A stretch of 64,000 nucleotides of DNA, taken from the NCBI RefSeq assembly GCF_001639065.2, contig NZ_LQXO02000022.1, forward strand, positions 186,001 through 250,000, given 5' to 3'. The DNA is from Vibrio barjaei. GTDB lineage: Bacteria > Pseudomonadota > Gammaproteobacteria > Enterobacterales > Vibrionaceae. Below are positions 45,515-54,489 of the stretch, piece by piece; the first letter of the stretch is position 1; each line of letters starts with the position of its first letter. Made by a program: the position numbers and the translations under genes. The notes under the pieces were generated by a model. The model did not search any database. It was not told the DNA's origin and saw only the letters and a program-made list of their open reading frames with translations.

Positions 45515-46474
45515 ATGACCATCCATAAATATATTCTTGCAAGCACATTACTGGTCGCATTAGCGATAAGTTCCCTCGTGCTCGGCGCAGCTCACGTTTC
45601 CGTAGCGGACTTGTTCCGTGGCGATGAACATGCTTATTCCATCTATGTTGTCAGTCGAGTTCCGCGACTACTCGCAATAATTCTGGCTGGTGCTGGCCTT
45701 AGTGTTGCGGGTCTTATCATGCAACAGATCGTGCAAAACCGGTTCGCTTCTCCCTCAACGACAGGCACTATCGATTGCGCGCTTTTAGGTTACGTTGCTG
45801 GGCTTATCTTTTTAGGCAGTGCCAGTCAGTGGATGCACCTCAGCGTTATATTCCTTTTTGCCGTTGCAGGTACACTGCTCTTTGTAAAATTCTTGCAACG
45901 ATTGCAGTTCAAGAATGCCGTCCTCGTGCCTCTTATCGGTATTATGTACGGCAATGTAATATCCGCACTGACAACCTTCATTGCCTATAAGTATGACCTA
46001 GTGCAGACCATGTCTTCATGGACGGTGGCTAACTTTGCGAGTGTGCTGCAAGGGAATTATGAAATCCTGTATCTTGCAGTTCCAGCATGCGTACTGGCGT
46101 ATTTCTATGCACGTCAGTTTAGCGCGGCTAGTGTCGGTGAGAGTTTCGCTAAGAATATAGGTCTCGATTACCAAAAAATCGTTTTCATTGGCGTTATTTT
46201 GGTGGCGGTGAGCTCATCAACAGTGGTAATGATTGTTGGTGTGATTCCATTCTTAGGGCTGATCGTACCGAACATTGTCTCTCTGTTTATGGGGGACAAC
46301 ATGAAACGCATTCTACCTTGGACGGCGTATTGGGGCGTTATTCTGGTTCTCGCCTGTGACATCTTAGGCCGCTTAATTATTTTCCCTTACGAAATGCCTA
46401 TCTCGATGATCATCAGTATTTTCGGTGGTGCTGTGTTTATTTATCTGGTGTTGAGAGATAAAGCCAATGCGTGA
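45515..46474 (+). CDS. vctD: Ferric siderophore ABC permease (FecCD type)
   Basis: 319 residues with 8-9 hydrophobic segments, FecCD family. VPRLLAIILAGAGLSVAGLIMQQIVQN and VGVIPFLGLIVPNIVSLFMGDNMKRILP are the family motifs; the latter includes the EAA-like cytoplasmic loop that touches the ATPase. Overlaps the next permease by 8 bases. No clear Shine-Dalgarno sequence before the ATG. Forms a heterodimeric channel with the next gene product. Confidence 0.87.
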   Translation: MTIHKYILASTLLVALAISSLVLGAAHVSVADLFRGDEHAYSIYVVSRVPRLLAIILAGAGLSVAGLIMQQIVQNRFASPSTTGTIDCALLGYVAGLIFLGSASQWMHLSVIFLFAVAGTLLFVKFLQRLQFKNAVLVPLIGIMYGNVISALTTFIAYKYDLVQTMSSWTVANFASVLQGNYEILYLAVPACVLAYFYARQFSAASVGESFAKNIGLDYQKIVFIGVILVAVSSSTVVMIVGVIPFLGLIVPNIVSLFMGDNMKRILPWTAYWGVILVLACDILGRLIIFPYEMPISMIISIFGGAVFIYLVLRDKANA

Positions 46475-47417
46475 TTCGTTGAAAGTAACCCTAATTATCG
46501 CAGGTTGTTTGGCGATCATTGCGTGGTTTATTGGACAGGGACTGACTGCGGATAACTACCAGTTTTTCTTGTCTCGTCGTATTCCTAAAGTATTGGCCAT
46601 TGTTCTGGCGGCCGTTGCGATTTCAGCATCGTCTTTGGTATTCCAAACCATTACCAATAACCGCATTTTAACGCCATCCATACTCGGGTTTGATAGCTTG
46701 TATCTTATGGTACAGGTGCTAATGGTGGTGATTCTAGGCAGTACTAGCTTTTGGGTTATCCATGCGATGAGCAACTTTATGTTGTCCACTGCAGTGATGA
46801 TTGGTTTTTCACTGTTGTTGTTCCATTTCTATTTCAAACGCCAGGATAGCAATGTGTTTACCTTATTGCTCATTGGTATTGTCTGCGGAAGTTTGTTCAG
46901 CAGCGTCACAGGTTTCTTGACGATGTTGGTTGATCCAAATGAGTTTGCTTCCATCCAGAGTTCTATGTTCGCGAGCTTTAATAACGTCAACGCTAAGTTG
47001 GTGTACTGGAGTTTGATTCCACTGTCTCTCTGTCTGGCGATTCTGTTCTACTATGCTCCGAAATTGGATGTGTTGTGGTTAGGCATTGATAATGCGACCA
47101 GTTTGGGTGTTAACACCAAACAGCTTACTCAGCGCATTATGATCTTGATTACAATTATGATCGCGATTTCAACGGCGCTGGTGGGTCCTGTACTGTTCTT
47201 CGGACTTATTACAGTGAGTCTGACTCGAGAAATGTTCAATCACTACCAGCATCGCTTTCTTATTATCGCGAGCAGTTTACTCGCGGTATTACTGTTAGTT
47301 AGCGGTCAATGGTTCGTAGAAAAAGTTCTCGCATTCGAAACCACGATCAGCGTGATTATTAACCTCGTAGGTGGTTCTTACTTCCTGTTCTTACTACTAA
47401 GAAACAGAATTAATTAA
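46467..47417 (+). CDS. vctG: Ferric siderophore ABC permease (FecCD type)
   Basis: 316 residues with 8-9 hydrophobic segments, second FecCD permease. SRRIPKVLAIVLAAVAISASSLVFQTITNNRILTPSILGFDSLY and VGPVLFFGLITVSLTREMF mark the family. Its ATG overlaps the end of the previous permease, so the two are translationally coupled and likely made in equal amounts. The ATPase gene starts 10 bases after its stop. Confidence 0.87.
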   Translation: MRDSLKVTLIIAGCLAIIAWFIGQGLTADNYQFFLSRRIPKVLAIVLAAVAISASSLVFQTITNNRILTPSILGFDSLYLMVQVLMVVILGSTSFWVIHAMSNFMLSTAVMIGFSLLLFHFYFKRQDSNVFTLLLIGIVCGSLFSSVTGFLTMLVDPNEFASIQSSMFASFNNVNAKLVYWSLIPLSLCLAILFYYAPKLDVLWLGIDNATSLGVNTKQLTQRIMILITIMIAISTALVGPVLFFGLITVSLTREMFNHYQHRFLIIASSLLAVLLLVSGQWFVEKVLAFETTISVIINLVGGSYFLFLLLRNRIN

Positions 47418-47427
47418 GGGTAATGAA

Positions 47428-48189
47428 GTGATTAAGTTAACTGGTCTAAGTAAAAAGTACGGGAAGACATTTGTCGTTAAGGATGCCGATGCACTATTTC
47501 CTAAAGGTGAAGTGACGTCAATTATTGGCCCAAATGGTGCCGGTAAAAGTACTCTACTGTCTATGGCAAGTCGCCTCACGGAGAGTGATGCGGGTGAAGT
47601 TGTGATTGGAAACAGGTTGCTCGCTCAGTGGGACACCAAAGAACTGGCTAAACACTTAGCGGTACTGCGCCAATCAAACAACATCAACATGCGCTTCACG
47701 ATCCGAGAGTTGGTCTCTTTTGGTCGCTTTCCACATTCTCAAGGTCGACTAACGGATGAAGATAATAAAATTATCGATAAAGCACTAGGGCATTTAGGTA
47801 TTGAAGAGATCCAAAATAAATACCTCGACCAACTCAGTGGCGGTCAGCGTCAAATGGCGTTTATCGCTATGGTTGTCGCTCAGGACACAGACTACGTGTT
47901 CCTTGATGAACCGTTAAACAACCTAGATATTAAACACTCTGTAGAGATCATGCATACGCTGCGTAGACTGGCTCATGAATTCAACAAAGCTGTAGTAATT
48001 GTGATTCATGATATCAACTTTGCATCCTGTTACTCGGACAACATTGTGGCGATGAAAAAGGGAAAGGTGGTTAAATCGGGTAAAGTCGAAGAAGTAGTGC
48101 AGCAAGAGATTATGGAATCCATCTACGAGATCCCATTTGATATCCGTGACGTAGATGGTCGTCGAGTGTGTTTGTACTTCAATAGTTGA
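47428..48189 (+). CDS. vctC: Ferric siderophore ABC transporter ATPase
   Basis: 253 residues, one ABC domain: Walker A GPNGAGKSTLL, Q-loop LRQSNNINMRFT, signature LSGGQRQMAF, Walker B VFLDEPLNNLD, His switch VIHDINF. Powers siderophore import. The start is GTG or ATG; the chosen start is a GTG preceded by AAGGGTAATGAA. Gene order binding protein-permease-permease-ATPase equals vctPDGC of V. cholerae. No outer-membrane receptor is adjacent. Confidence 0.9.
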   Translation: MIKLTGLSKKYGKTFVVKDADALFPKGEVTSIIGPNGAGKSTLLSMASRLTESDAGEVVIGNRLLAQWDTKELAKHLAVLRQSNNINMRFTIRELVSFGRFPHSQGRLTDEDNKIIDKALGHLGIEEIQNKYLDQLSGGQRQMAFIAMVVAQDTDYVFLDEPLNNLDIKHSVEIMHTLRRLAHEFNKAVVIVIHDINFASCYSDNIVAMKKGKVVKSGKVEEVVQQEIMESIYEIPFDIRDVDGRRVCLYFNS

Positions 48190-48236
48190 TCGAGCACGAT
48201 GTAAAGTCTTACCGTGGTAACGAAATACAAGAATTC

Positions 48237-48264
48237 AAAGCGTCCCATTTGGGGCGCTTTTTTA
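48237..48264 (+). terminator. Terminator after the siderophore operon
   Basis: AAAGCGTCCC / GGGGCGCTTT with ATTT loop, one G-T wobble and a T6 run. Confidence 0.88.
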
Positions 48265-48333
48265 GTATTCACAATATGGATTGCCTAGTGCATTGACACG
48301 GAATTATGCAGCGCTCACAAAATTACCACGATG

Positions 48334-48370
48334 ACAGCAATTAAATTAACCTGGTTAATTTAATTGCTGT
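48334..48370. promoter_or_regulatory. 37-base perfect palindrome, predicted ROK-regulator operator (site 1)
   Basis: Left arm ACAGCAATTAAATTAACC (48334-48351), central T, and an exact reverse-complement right arm. Ends 36 bases before the DUF1868 gene. Its core recurs at 57365-57393 and in part at 57481-57513, upstream of the ABC/ROK operon. Confidence 0.85.
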
Positions 48371-48406
48371 AGAATGTGTCAATAGAAACAATTTGGAGAG
48401 AACTCT

Positions 48407-49090
48407 ATGAATTATGCTCCGTCTGTCGGTGTCAAATTTAATGAGGACGGCACCGTTCGCCGATTCCCTGGCAACACCTTCCTTTGTCACGTTGATAAAA
48501 CCAGCCCGGTATACCAAGAAGTGTTATGGGCACAGCAGCAGTTAAAAGCGATGAAGTGCGCAACTAACTATGCCTTCTTGCCAGAAGCTAGTATGCATAT
48601 GACGGTTATTGAAGGTCTGTGCGATCAGATTCGAGAGACGACACACTGGAGCTCAAAGTTGGCCGCAGATGTGAATATTGAATCGGCGACAGAAAGCTTC
48701 CAAGCTTGGTTACAAGAGGCTGCTGCGACACCTAACTTCAAAATGAAGTTTGATTACGTGTACAACAGTCGTTCGGGTGGAACCGTATTAAGGCTTAAGC
48801 CTGCGAACGACGAAACTAAGTCTGCACTAAAAGCGTGTCGTGATAGTTTGAGTGAACTGACGGGTATTCGTCACCCAACGCATGATGAGTACCATTTTCA
48901 TATTACGCTAAGTTACAAAGTTATTAATCTTGATGAAGAGCAGCAAGCCGAATTAGAGCAAACTTGCCAGCGTATTGAAGAAAGGCTCAATCAGTCTTTT
49001 GGAGTGCTTACTCATGGCGCGGTGGAGTTCTGTGTCTTTGAGGACATGTTTGAGTTCAAGCCAGTAAAACTGTTGCCGTTAGAAAAGTAA
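48407..49090 (+). CDS. DUF1868 protein, 2H-phosphoesterase-like
   Basis: 227 residues with two H-x-T motifs, His64-Met-Thr66 (SMHMTVIEG) and His165-Ile-Thr167 (YHFHITLSYK), the hallmark of 2H phosphoesterases that open cyclic phosphates or act on RNA 2'-phosphates and related diesters. The DUF1868 N-terminus VGVKFNEDGTVRRFPGNTFLCHV is evident. No signal peptide, so cytoplasmic. Preceded by the 37-base operator and GGAGAGAACTCT; single gene with a terminator shared with the convergent glycosyltransferase. Probably regulated together with the ROK operon. Its substrate is unknown. Confidence 0.8.
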   Translation: MNYAPSVGVKFNEDGTVRRFPGNTFLCHVDKTSPVYQEVLWAQQQLKAMKCATNYAFLPEASMHMTVIEGLCDQIRETTHWSSKLAADVNIESATESFQAWLQEAAATPNFKMKFDYVYNSRSGGTVLRLKPANDETKSALKACRDSLSELTGIRHPTHDEYHFHITLSYKVINLDEEQQAELEQTCQRIEERLNQSFGVLTHGAVEFCVFEDMFEFKPVKLLPLEK

Positions 49091-49106
49091 CTTACTGACA
49101 TATAAT

Positions 49107-49136
49107 AAAAAACGGAGTCGATCGACTCCGTTTTTT
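49107..49136. terminator. Bidirectional terminator between DUF1868 and GT4 genes
   Basis: Palindromic stem-loop: AAAAAACGGAGTC with GACTCCGTTTTTT around GATC, flanked by A and T runs. Serves both convergent genes. Confidence 0.92.
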
Positions 49137-49150
49137 CATCCCACCTAAAC

Positions 49151-50488
49151 TCAATTGAAGACCTTGCTTAGAATTTCGCCAAGTGCTCGATAAGACAAAT
49201 GCGTTTGCCCAATAACAAAGTTGTCATTCATTGCTTTCTGGCGGTACTCAGCATCAAATAGATATTGTTTGGTTTGCTCAGCAGCCAGTGATAATTGTTC
49301 ATCAGATATCGTGGCTAAGCCTTGTGAATCCCACAAATGGTTCTCTCCAAGATCGATGATATTGAAGTTGAACTGCGCAATATCGGTTTCATAAACGGGA
49401 TAGCGATAAACAACTTGTGGTACTTTAGCCACTAACCCTTCTAAGAACTGATTACCCCAACCTTCAAGCCAGCTTGGGTAGGTAACAATATCCGCATGAA
49501 CATAAGCGTCCCAGAGGGAATAGCATTTTTCGCCGTTTATTTCACAACGGCTATGTTCGATATAATCATTGATAAACAGCATCTGCACATTGTTTTGATC
49601 TGCTTTTTGCTTCAGCTTATCAAAGTACTCTTGCTCTTCGTTCATACCTGCAAGAACAAGGACAATTTGACTCTCTTTAGTGATGGTTTTGCCGTTGTAA
49701 AGTGCTTGTCCAACCCAGTTTGGCAGTTGCTGATTGAGTTTCGCAATCAGGTCAATCGCCAGCTCAATGCCTTTGCGTGCAACGATACGAGTGGCCTGTA
49801 GAAAGACGATGTCGTTATCGTTTAGTCCGACTTTCTGTTTCAAGTCTCGGTTATAGTCGTCAAGACACCAATGACTGTTGTCGAAATCAAACACATTGGG
49901 GACGACAGTGGCATGCTTGCCAGTTTTTTTCTTGAGTGACTCAAAAGCAATCTGATTGATTACGCAGTGTTGGTCTGCGTCGCGACGTGGAGGAAAGTAT
50001 TCGTCTAATATGTCTTGGATTTCTTGGTACACGGGTTTAGCGAATTTTTCGCGTTCCCAGTGAAAATCGTGATGGTGATTGACGACTTTAACATGAGTAT
50101 TGCGAATGGCTTTCTCTAATCCAATTGCGGCAGCGAGGCTGTGTCCGACTGCGAAGATATTATTAGGAACGATAATATCTATTTCAAGGTCTCGAATGAT
50201 AGCCGTTACTGCGTGCTCAATATCATCAGCTTGAGTGTGGATGGCAGTGAGTAGGTCATCTGAGCTAGCGAAAAATTTAGGCTCAATAAAAGCGTCGTGG
50301 GTAACTTTAGCGTTCAATTCATCTTCATAACGAAGTGTTTTGACACAAGAAGCACTAACATTTCCAGCACTGCCTGCCAGATAGAAAACCTCGTGCCCCT
50401 GCTGCTCTAATGCCCACTTCCATTTATCCATTTCTAGCGAAACACCGTCGGTTTCGCCAACACGATAGTGCGTTAGTAGTATTCTCAT
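49151..50488 (-). CDS. GT4-family glycosyltransferase (paralogue A)
   Basis: 445 residues, GT-B fold. It opens MRILLTHYRVGETDGVSLEM with the N-terminal GT4 pattern; the C-terminal donor domain contains VARKGIELAIDLI and the EX7E motif EGWGNQFLE (about residues 356-364). It is a retaining enzyme using a nucleotide sugar; the acceptor is unknown. It overlaps the phosphodiester-glycosidase-like gene by 4 bases (ATGA), so it is translationally coupled. Close paralogue of the gene at 58938-60278. Proteins of this type resemble GT4 enzymes of mannosylglucosylglycerate synthesis (as I recall), which is only a hint. Confidence 0.8.
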   Translation of the reverse strand: MRILLTHYRVGETDGVSLEMDKWKWALEQQGHEVFYLAGSAGNVSASCVKTLRYEDELNAKVTHDAFIEPKFFASSDDLLTAIHTQADDIEHAVTAIIRDLEIDIIVPNNIFAVGHSLAAAIGLEKAIRNTHVKVVNHHHDFHWEREKFAKPVYQEIQDILDEYFPPRRDADQHCVINQIAFESLKKKTGKHATVVPNVFDFDNSHWCLDDYNRDLKQKVGLNDNDIVFLQATRIVARKGIELAIDLIAKLNQQLPNWVGQALYNGKTITKESQIVLVLAGMNEEQEYFDKLKQKADQNNVQMLFINDYIEHSRCEINGEKCYSLWDAYVHADIVTYPSWLEGWGNQFLEGLVAKVPQVVYRYPVYETDIAQFNFNIIDLGENHLWDSQGLATISDEQLSLAAEQTKQYLFDAEYRQKAMNDNFVIGQTHLSYRALGEILSKVFN

Positions 50489-52086
50489 GCGTTATTGAGT
50501 TCCAAGATGACCGTTGAATATAAGTTGAGGCCTTGAGGATCGTTTCCTGGAGCGTTTCTACCTCCGGCCGCAACGCGGTTAAGTAAATCCATAGTGGGTG
50601 CTTCAGTGGTGCTTGTTTTTGCGGCGTACACTTTCATCGCCGAGCCACCGTCGATGGCAATAGCGTTAATGACAGACTCACCTTCGAAAAAGTCGAGATC
50701 AGGCTGTGATAAACGTTGAACAAGGTTGGCAACATCGACGATGTTGGCACCGATACTCATCTCGTGTCGACCGTCAAACAACAGGTAACCAATGTGGTTT
50801 TCGGTTTCAATAAATAGACCAGAAGGTTCTCGGATAAGCGCATCGAAATTGTTGGTTTCTTTTCCTGAACGTGATAGAGGAGAATCGGTGTTGGCGACAG
50901 TATCTAGTGCGGCTTCTGCTTGCATTGCGGATACTGTAGGACCAGTTGGAACCAGCGATTGTCCATCAATAACAGAAGGAACTAGACCACCTAAAATCTG
51001 TTTATAGTCGCAAAGGTCAATCTCGTTTGCGACAGGGATAACCTGAACCGCTTGTCCGACTTGAGGTGTCTCAGAGAACAGCGATTCAAAATATCCCTCC
51101 TCAATGGATATTAGCGTTCCGAAAGAAGGAAGAGGGCATGTGCCATTCCATATCGCGACAACCTCTTCGAATGGTTTAATGCCATCGCCTTGATTGGCTA
51201 GAAACAGGTTCACTCTTCCTTCTAACTCAAGCATTGGAGAGAACTCAACTAGGTCGCCTTGGTGCTTCATCGGAAACTTCACATTAAACAGAGCGACATC
51301 GTGCTGTGAAAGTGACTCTAGCGACGGGTTAAAGCAATCAACGTCAAAGTTTGTTCCGCCAATAGTGACGTTAAATTGGCGAAAAGTCAGAGATGGAACG
51401 ATCTGCACATTGCCTGCACGATCTATGGCAACAGCGGCATCATGGGCGCTTGGGAAACCAGCAGTTTCAACCTTGCCATTTTCATCTGAGAAATAGTAGA
51501 AACCTAGGTATGACAGCACTTCTGGCAGTTGATGGTCTGGATTTGGAAAGCGGCGTCTGTGTGACCAAATATGGTCTCCGATATTAAGCTCTTTAGTCAT
51601 AAAGTAGCCAAGGTTACCAATCAACCCATCCAGATTGTTTTCTGATTCAAGTCGATCTCTCAGGTCCTCTAGCTTATTGCCCTTGAAGTGATAGCCAATG
51701 CGCGCTTTATCGATGTCTGCTTGTGGTGCTAACACTAGAGAAACGGATGTAGAACACAGTGAACGAGGCTCGCTAATTAGCTCGTAATCCGAGGCGCTAG
51801 GAAGTTGCGCAGCGTCAAGCTGCGGCATTGCAAAATGCGCTCTTTTTACCTTTAAAGATGGCTTTTCATGCTTTAACTGTTGGTATCGTTGTGCCAGTCC
51901 TTGTTCAAAGTCGGGCTCAACACAACCGTGTAAAGGGTTGCCTTTCGGGCCATGTTTAATTTCATAGCCAGGCACCACGGATGGGTTGAAGTAACGATTT
52001 GGCTCGATATCAATAGGCTCCCAACATTGGGAATTCATGCTTGTGACGTTGTTAGAGACTCGCTCTGGAAAACATTTGGTGTTCAT
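50485..52086 (-). CDS. Phosphodiester-glycosidase-like protein (NAGPA family domain)
   Basis: 533 residues, no signal peptide, so likely cytoplasmic. The second half (about 235-530) matches the phosphodiester glycosidase fold: ENHIGYLLFDGRHEMSIGA (429-447, the 'IGY...DGR' motif), NIVDVANLVQRL, AIAIDGGSAMKVYAA (476-489, the conserved DGG-S loop), then LLNRVAAGGRNAPG. NAGPA enzymes cleave sugar-phosphate-sugar diesters at the glycosidic bond. The first 230 residues are unrecognised. It shares an operon with an ABC importer, a ROK repressor and a GT4 enzyme. The ribosome binding site is weak. Family call moderately sure; substrate unknown. Confidence 0.7.
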   Translation of the reverse strand: MNTKCFPERVSNNVTSMNSQCWEPIDIEPNRYFNPSVVPGYEIKHGPKGNPLHGCVEPDFEQGLAQRYQQLKHEKPSLKVKRAHFAMPQLDAAQLPSASDYELISEPRSLCSTSVSLVLAPQADIDKARIGYHFKGNKLEDLRDRLESENNLDGLIGNLGYFMTKELNIGDHIWSHRRRFPNPDHQLPEVLSYLGFYYFSDENGKVETAGFPSAHDAAVAIDRAGNVQIVPSLTFRQFNVTIGGTNFDVDCFNPSLESLSQHDVALFNVKFPMKHQGDLVEFSPMLELEGRVNLFLANQGDGIKPFEEVVAIWNGTCPLPSFGTLISIEEGYFESLFSETPQVGQAVQVIPVANEIDLCDYKQILGGLVPSVIDGQSLVPTGPTVSAMQAEAALDTVANTDSPLSRSGKETNNFDALIREPSGLFIETENHIGYLLFDGRHEMSIGANIVDVANLVQRLSQPDLDFFEGESVINAIAIDGGSAMKVYAAKTSTTEAPTMDLLNRVAAGGRNAPGNDPQGLNLYSTVILELNNA

Positions 52087-52116
52087 GGTTGTTGTTCTTA
52101 TTTCGTGCTAGTTGTT

Positions 52117-53286
52117 TTAGTAAGCGAGGTTGTATAGAGGCAGCATAGCCGCACCTGTAGCTGCAATTTTGTCACCGGAAATGGCCGCCGGAACAATGTT
52201 AGGCATGGCTTCATCAGGTTCGAGATACTGTTGAATGGATGCGATGGCAGCAAGGTGTAGTTCTTCGACTAATTGTGGAGGTAACAAACCGCCAATGATG
52301 ATCTCGTTTGGATCGCAAATAGAACGAATAGCTTGTAGCGCAGACGTTAGTTGCAACTGGGCATTGCTTTTCCATTCGACCACTTTTTCTGGTTTCTTTT
52401 CTAACAAAGTGGCAAGCGTATCGGCTCGGTGAGCGCTGGGAGCCGATAGCCCAAGCTTGTCATACAGACAAGAAAGAGAAGGGCGGTTATCACGTTCAGG
52501 GAACAGTTTACCAATACGACCGGCGTTGCCTCTAGCACCACGGTAGACTTCACCTTCAAAGAAATGACCACCGCCAATACCGTAACCAAGATACAGGTAG
52601 AAAAAGTTTGCATCAGTACTTCGTCGAGAGCGTACCGATTCTCCCAAAGCTGCGGCAATACCGTCGTTCTCAATCCAACACGGTAAGTTGAATTTGGCTT
52701 CCACTGCGGCTTTGATGTCGATCTGTTCCCATGCTTTAAGGTGAGGAGGCATGGTGAGGGTGTTCGACCCTTTATTAAAGTTGCAACTGGTCGTGACACC
52801 AACCCCAATTAACTTTGAGAACTCACTGCCAAAGGCAACAGAAGTGACGTCGATAAGGCTGGATAGTTCTTCGAGTGCGCTATTAGGGTCGGCATAGATA
52901 CCATGAATAGCTTTAGAGAAAATGGCTTCTCCTTCAAGGTCTACCAATTCAATGCTGATTTTTTCCAGCTCTATGTTTACCCCTAAGCTATAGGCTGCCT
53001 GAGGGTTAATACCTAGCTCAATACCAGGTTGACCTCTGCCCCCTTGCTGCTTACCAGTGACGACAATTAGACCTTCATCAAGCATCTTCTTGGTGATCTT
53101 TGTAATGGCCGCAGGCGTTAAACCACTGGCCTCAGCAAGCGCTGCTCGTGTGGTTGGGGCTTGTTGACGGATCAATGCAAGAATTGAACGCTGTGTGTCT
53201 GTTCCGAAATCTATCAATGGTGTTTCCTTAACTGAAAATCTCTTTCTATTTGATTTGAAAGCTAAATCAATGACATACATTGACAC
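52117..53286 (-). CDS. ROK-family transcriptional repressor
   Basis: 389 residues. N-terminal winged HTH (TRAALAEASGLTPAAITKITKKMLDEGLI, about 44-73) and a ROK sugar-kinase-like domain (about 90-380; FFYLYLGYGIGGGHFFEGEVYRGARGNAGRIG). The usual ROK zinc motif is missing: the CxCG-type stretch is absent and the GEIGH-like His is replaced (AGRIGK). It probably binds the 29-37-base palindromes at 48334, 57365 and 57481. It lies inside the operon, so it would be autoregulated. Start is GTG with GAAGG upstream; ATG at 53280 is an alternative. Confidence 0.87.
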   Translation of the reverse strand: MSMYVIDLAFKSNRKRFSVKETPLIDFGTDTQRSILALIRQQAPTTRAALAEASGLTPAAITKITKKMLDEGLIVVTGKQQGGRGQPGIELGINPQAAYSLGVNIELEKISIELVDLEGEAIFSKAIHGIYADPNSALEELSSLIDVTSVAFGSEFSKLIGVGVTTSCNFNKGSNTLTMPPHLKAWEQIDIKAAVEAKFNLPCWIENDGIAAALGESVRSRRSTDANFFYLYLGYGIGGGHFFEGEVYRGARGNAGRIGKLFPERDNRPSLSCLYDKLGLSAPSAHRADTLATLLEKKPEKVVEWKSNAQLQLTSALQAIRSICDPNEIIIGGLLPPQLVEELHLAAIASIQQYLEPDEAMPNIVPAAISGDKIAATGAAMLPLYNLAY

Positions 53287-53334
53287 ATTTAACCTTCAAA
53301 CCAAATAGGCCCGGCCAAAGACCGGGCAAAAATG

Positions 53335-54450
53335 TTACATAAGTACGTTTTGGACGAACGCTTTCTTCGCTTCTGTCGCGTACTCAGAAGTGAAGAACTC
53401 TGAGCTGTATGCGCGTTGAGCATTATCGATGAGAGCGTTGGAGTCGTCAGCATCTGGGTGTTGTGGCGATGCACCAAATGTTGTGTTTAGCCCCGTTTGT
53501 GCTTTTGCAGAAGTAATCCAATGAATGAATACCGCTGCTGCTGCTTTGTTCTTAGCATTTTTCGGCATCAGGATGATGTTACCGCCACCTGGCATACCGA
53601 ACTCTGGGATGTAGAACTTGATACGTTTAGTGATCGCCCCTTTCTTCTGAAGACCAGCTAGATGATCTTCCCATGCTGGTGCCATAGAGATTTCGCCATC
53701 ATTGATGCGTGTTAAGCTGTCTGCATTTGAAGCGGTAATAACGATGTTGTCTTGGTTACCTTCAAACCACTCCCACGTTTTTGACCAAGTAGGAATTACA
53801 GACTTGTCCATTTCATTTTGGAAGTAGACATCGTTGTTGCCTGATGCATAGTAAATTGCACGTTGAATGAAGGCATTACCTGCACCGCCTTTGTTTGGAT
53901 CGTTCACACCAAACTGCTGTTTATGTTCTTTGATCCAAGTTGTCAGGTCATCGAAAGACTGTGGCAGGTTGTTTTCATCGACTCGAGTTGGGTCATAAGC
54001 AAAACCTGTCTGGTTGCCCCAGAACGCATAGGCATAACCTTGAGTGTCGACACCAACAAGATTAGTTCTTAACTTTTCGCTACCCGGAATAATATCGGTT
54101 AGTGGACCATAAACGACGTTGCTTTGCAGTAGCATTGGCAGTTTCACAGTATCGAGTGCCATCACGTCGATGCTGCCTTGGTCGCGGCGTGCTTCAGCAA
54201 GTAGCTTATTGCGGTTACCTGATTCGTTACCTTCTGGCACGCGAACTTTAATGCCGTACTCTTTTTCAAATTCTTTGAAGAATTTTCTGAATTCAGGCTG
54301 TAGATACCAGATGTAAGCGTTCACCATTTTTTCTTGTTTCGCTTGCTCGACAATTTCATCCCATGTCATGTCGTTTAGGTCATAAGCCAGTGCATTGGTA
54401 GAAAGACCTGCAAGTGCAGTCATGGCTGCGGTTAGAACTAATTTTTTCAT
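53335..54450 (-). CDS. ABC transporter periplasmic solute-binding protein (PotD/YnjB-like superfamily)
   Basis: 371 residues with a signal peptide (MKKLVLTAAMTALAGLSTNALA). Type II binding protein fold; YIWYLQPEFRKFFKEFEKEYGIKVRVPEGNESG begins the first lobe. Such proteins with separate permeases and a TOBE-domain ATPase cover polyamines, iron, thiamine and phosphonate/sugar-phosphate-like compounds. Neighbours (phosphodiester glycosidase, GT4, ROK) suggest a glyco-phosphate-type ligand here. Start after AAGAGAATGG. Not assigned to putrescine, whose own genes lie 40 kb away. Confidence 0.83.
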   Translation of the reverse strand: MKKLVLTAAMTALAGLSTNALAYDLNDMTWDEIVEQAKQEKMVNAYIWYLQPEFRKFFKEFEKEYGIKVRVPEGNESGNRNKLLAEARRDQGSIDVMALDTVKLPMLLQSNVVYGPLTDIIPGSEKLRTNLVGVDTQGYAYAFWGNQTGFAYDPTRVDENNLPQSFDDLTTWIKEHKQQFGVNDPNKGGAGNAFIQRAIYYASGNNDVYFQNEMDKSVIPTWSKTWEWFEGNQDNIVITASNADSLTRINDGEISMAPAWEDHLAGLQKKGAITKRIKFYIPEFGMPGGGNIILMPKNAKNKAAAAVFIHWITSAKAQTGLNTTFGASPQHPDADDSNALIDNAQRAYSSEFFTSEYATEAKKAFVQNVLM

Positions 54451-54489
54451 AAATCCATTCTCTTAATATCTTTATAGTTGTAGGTACAG

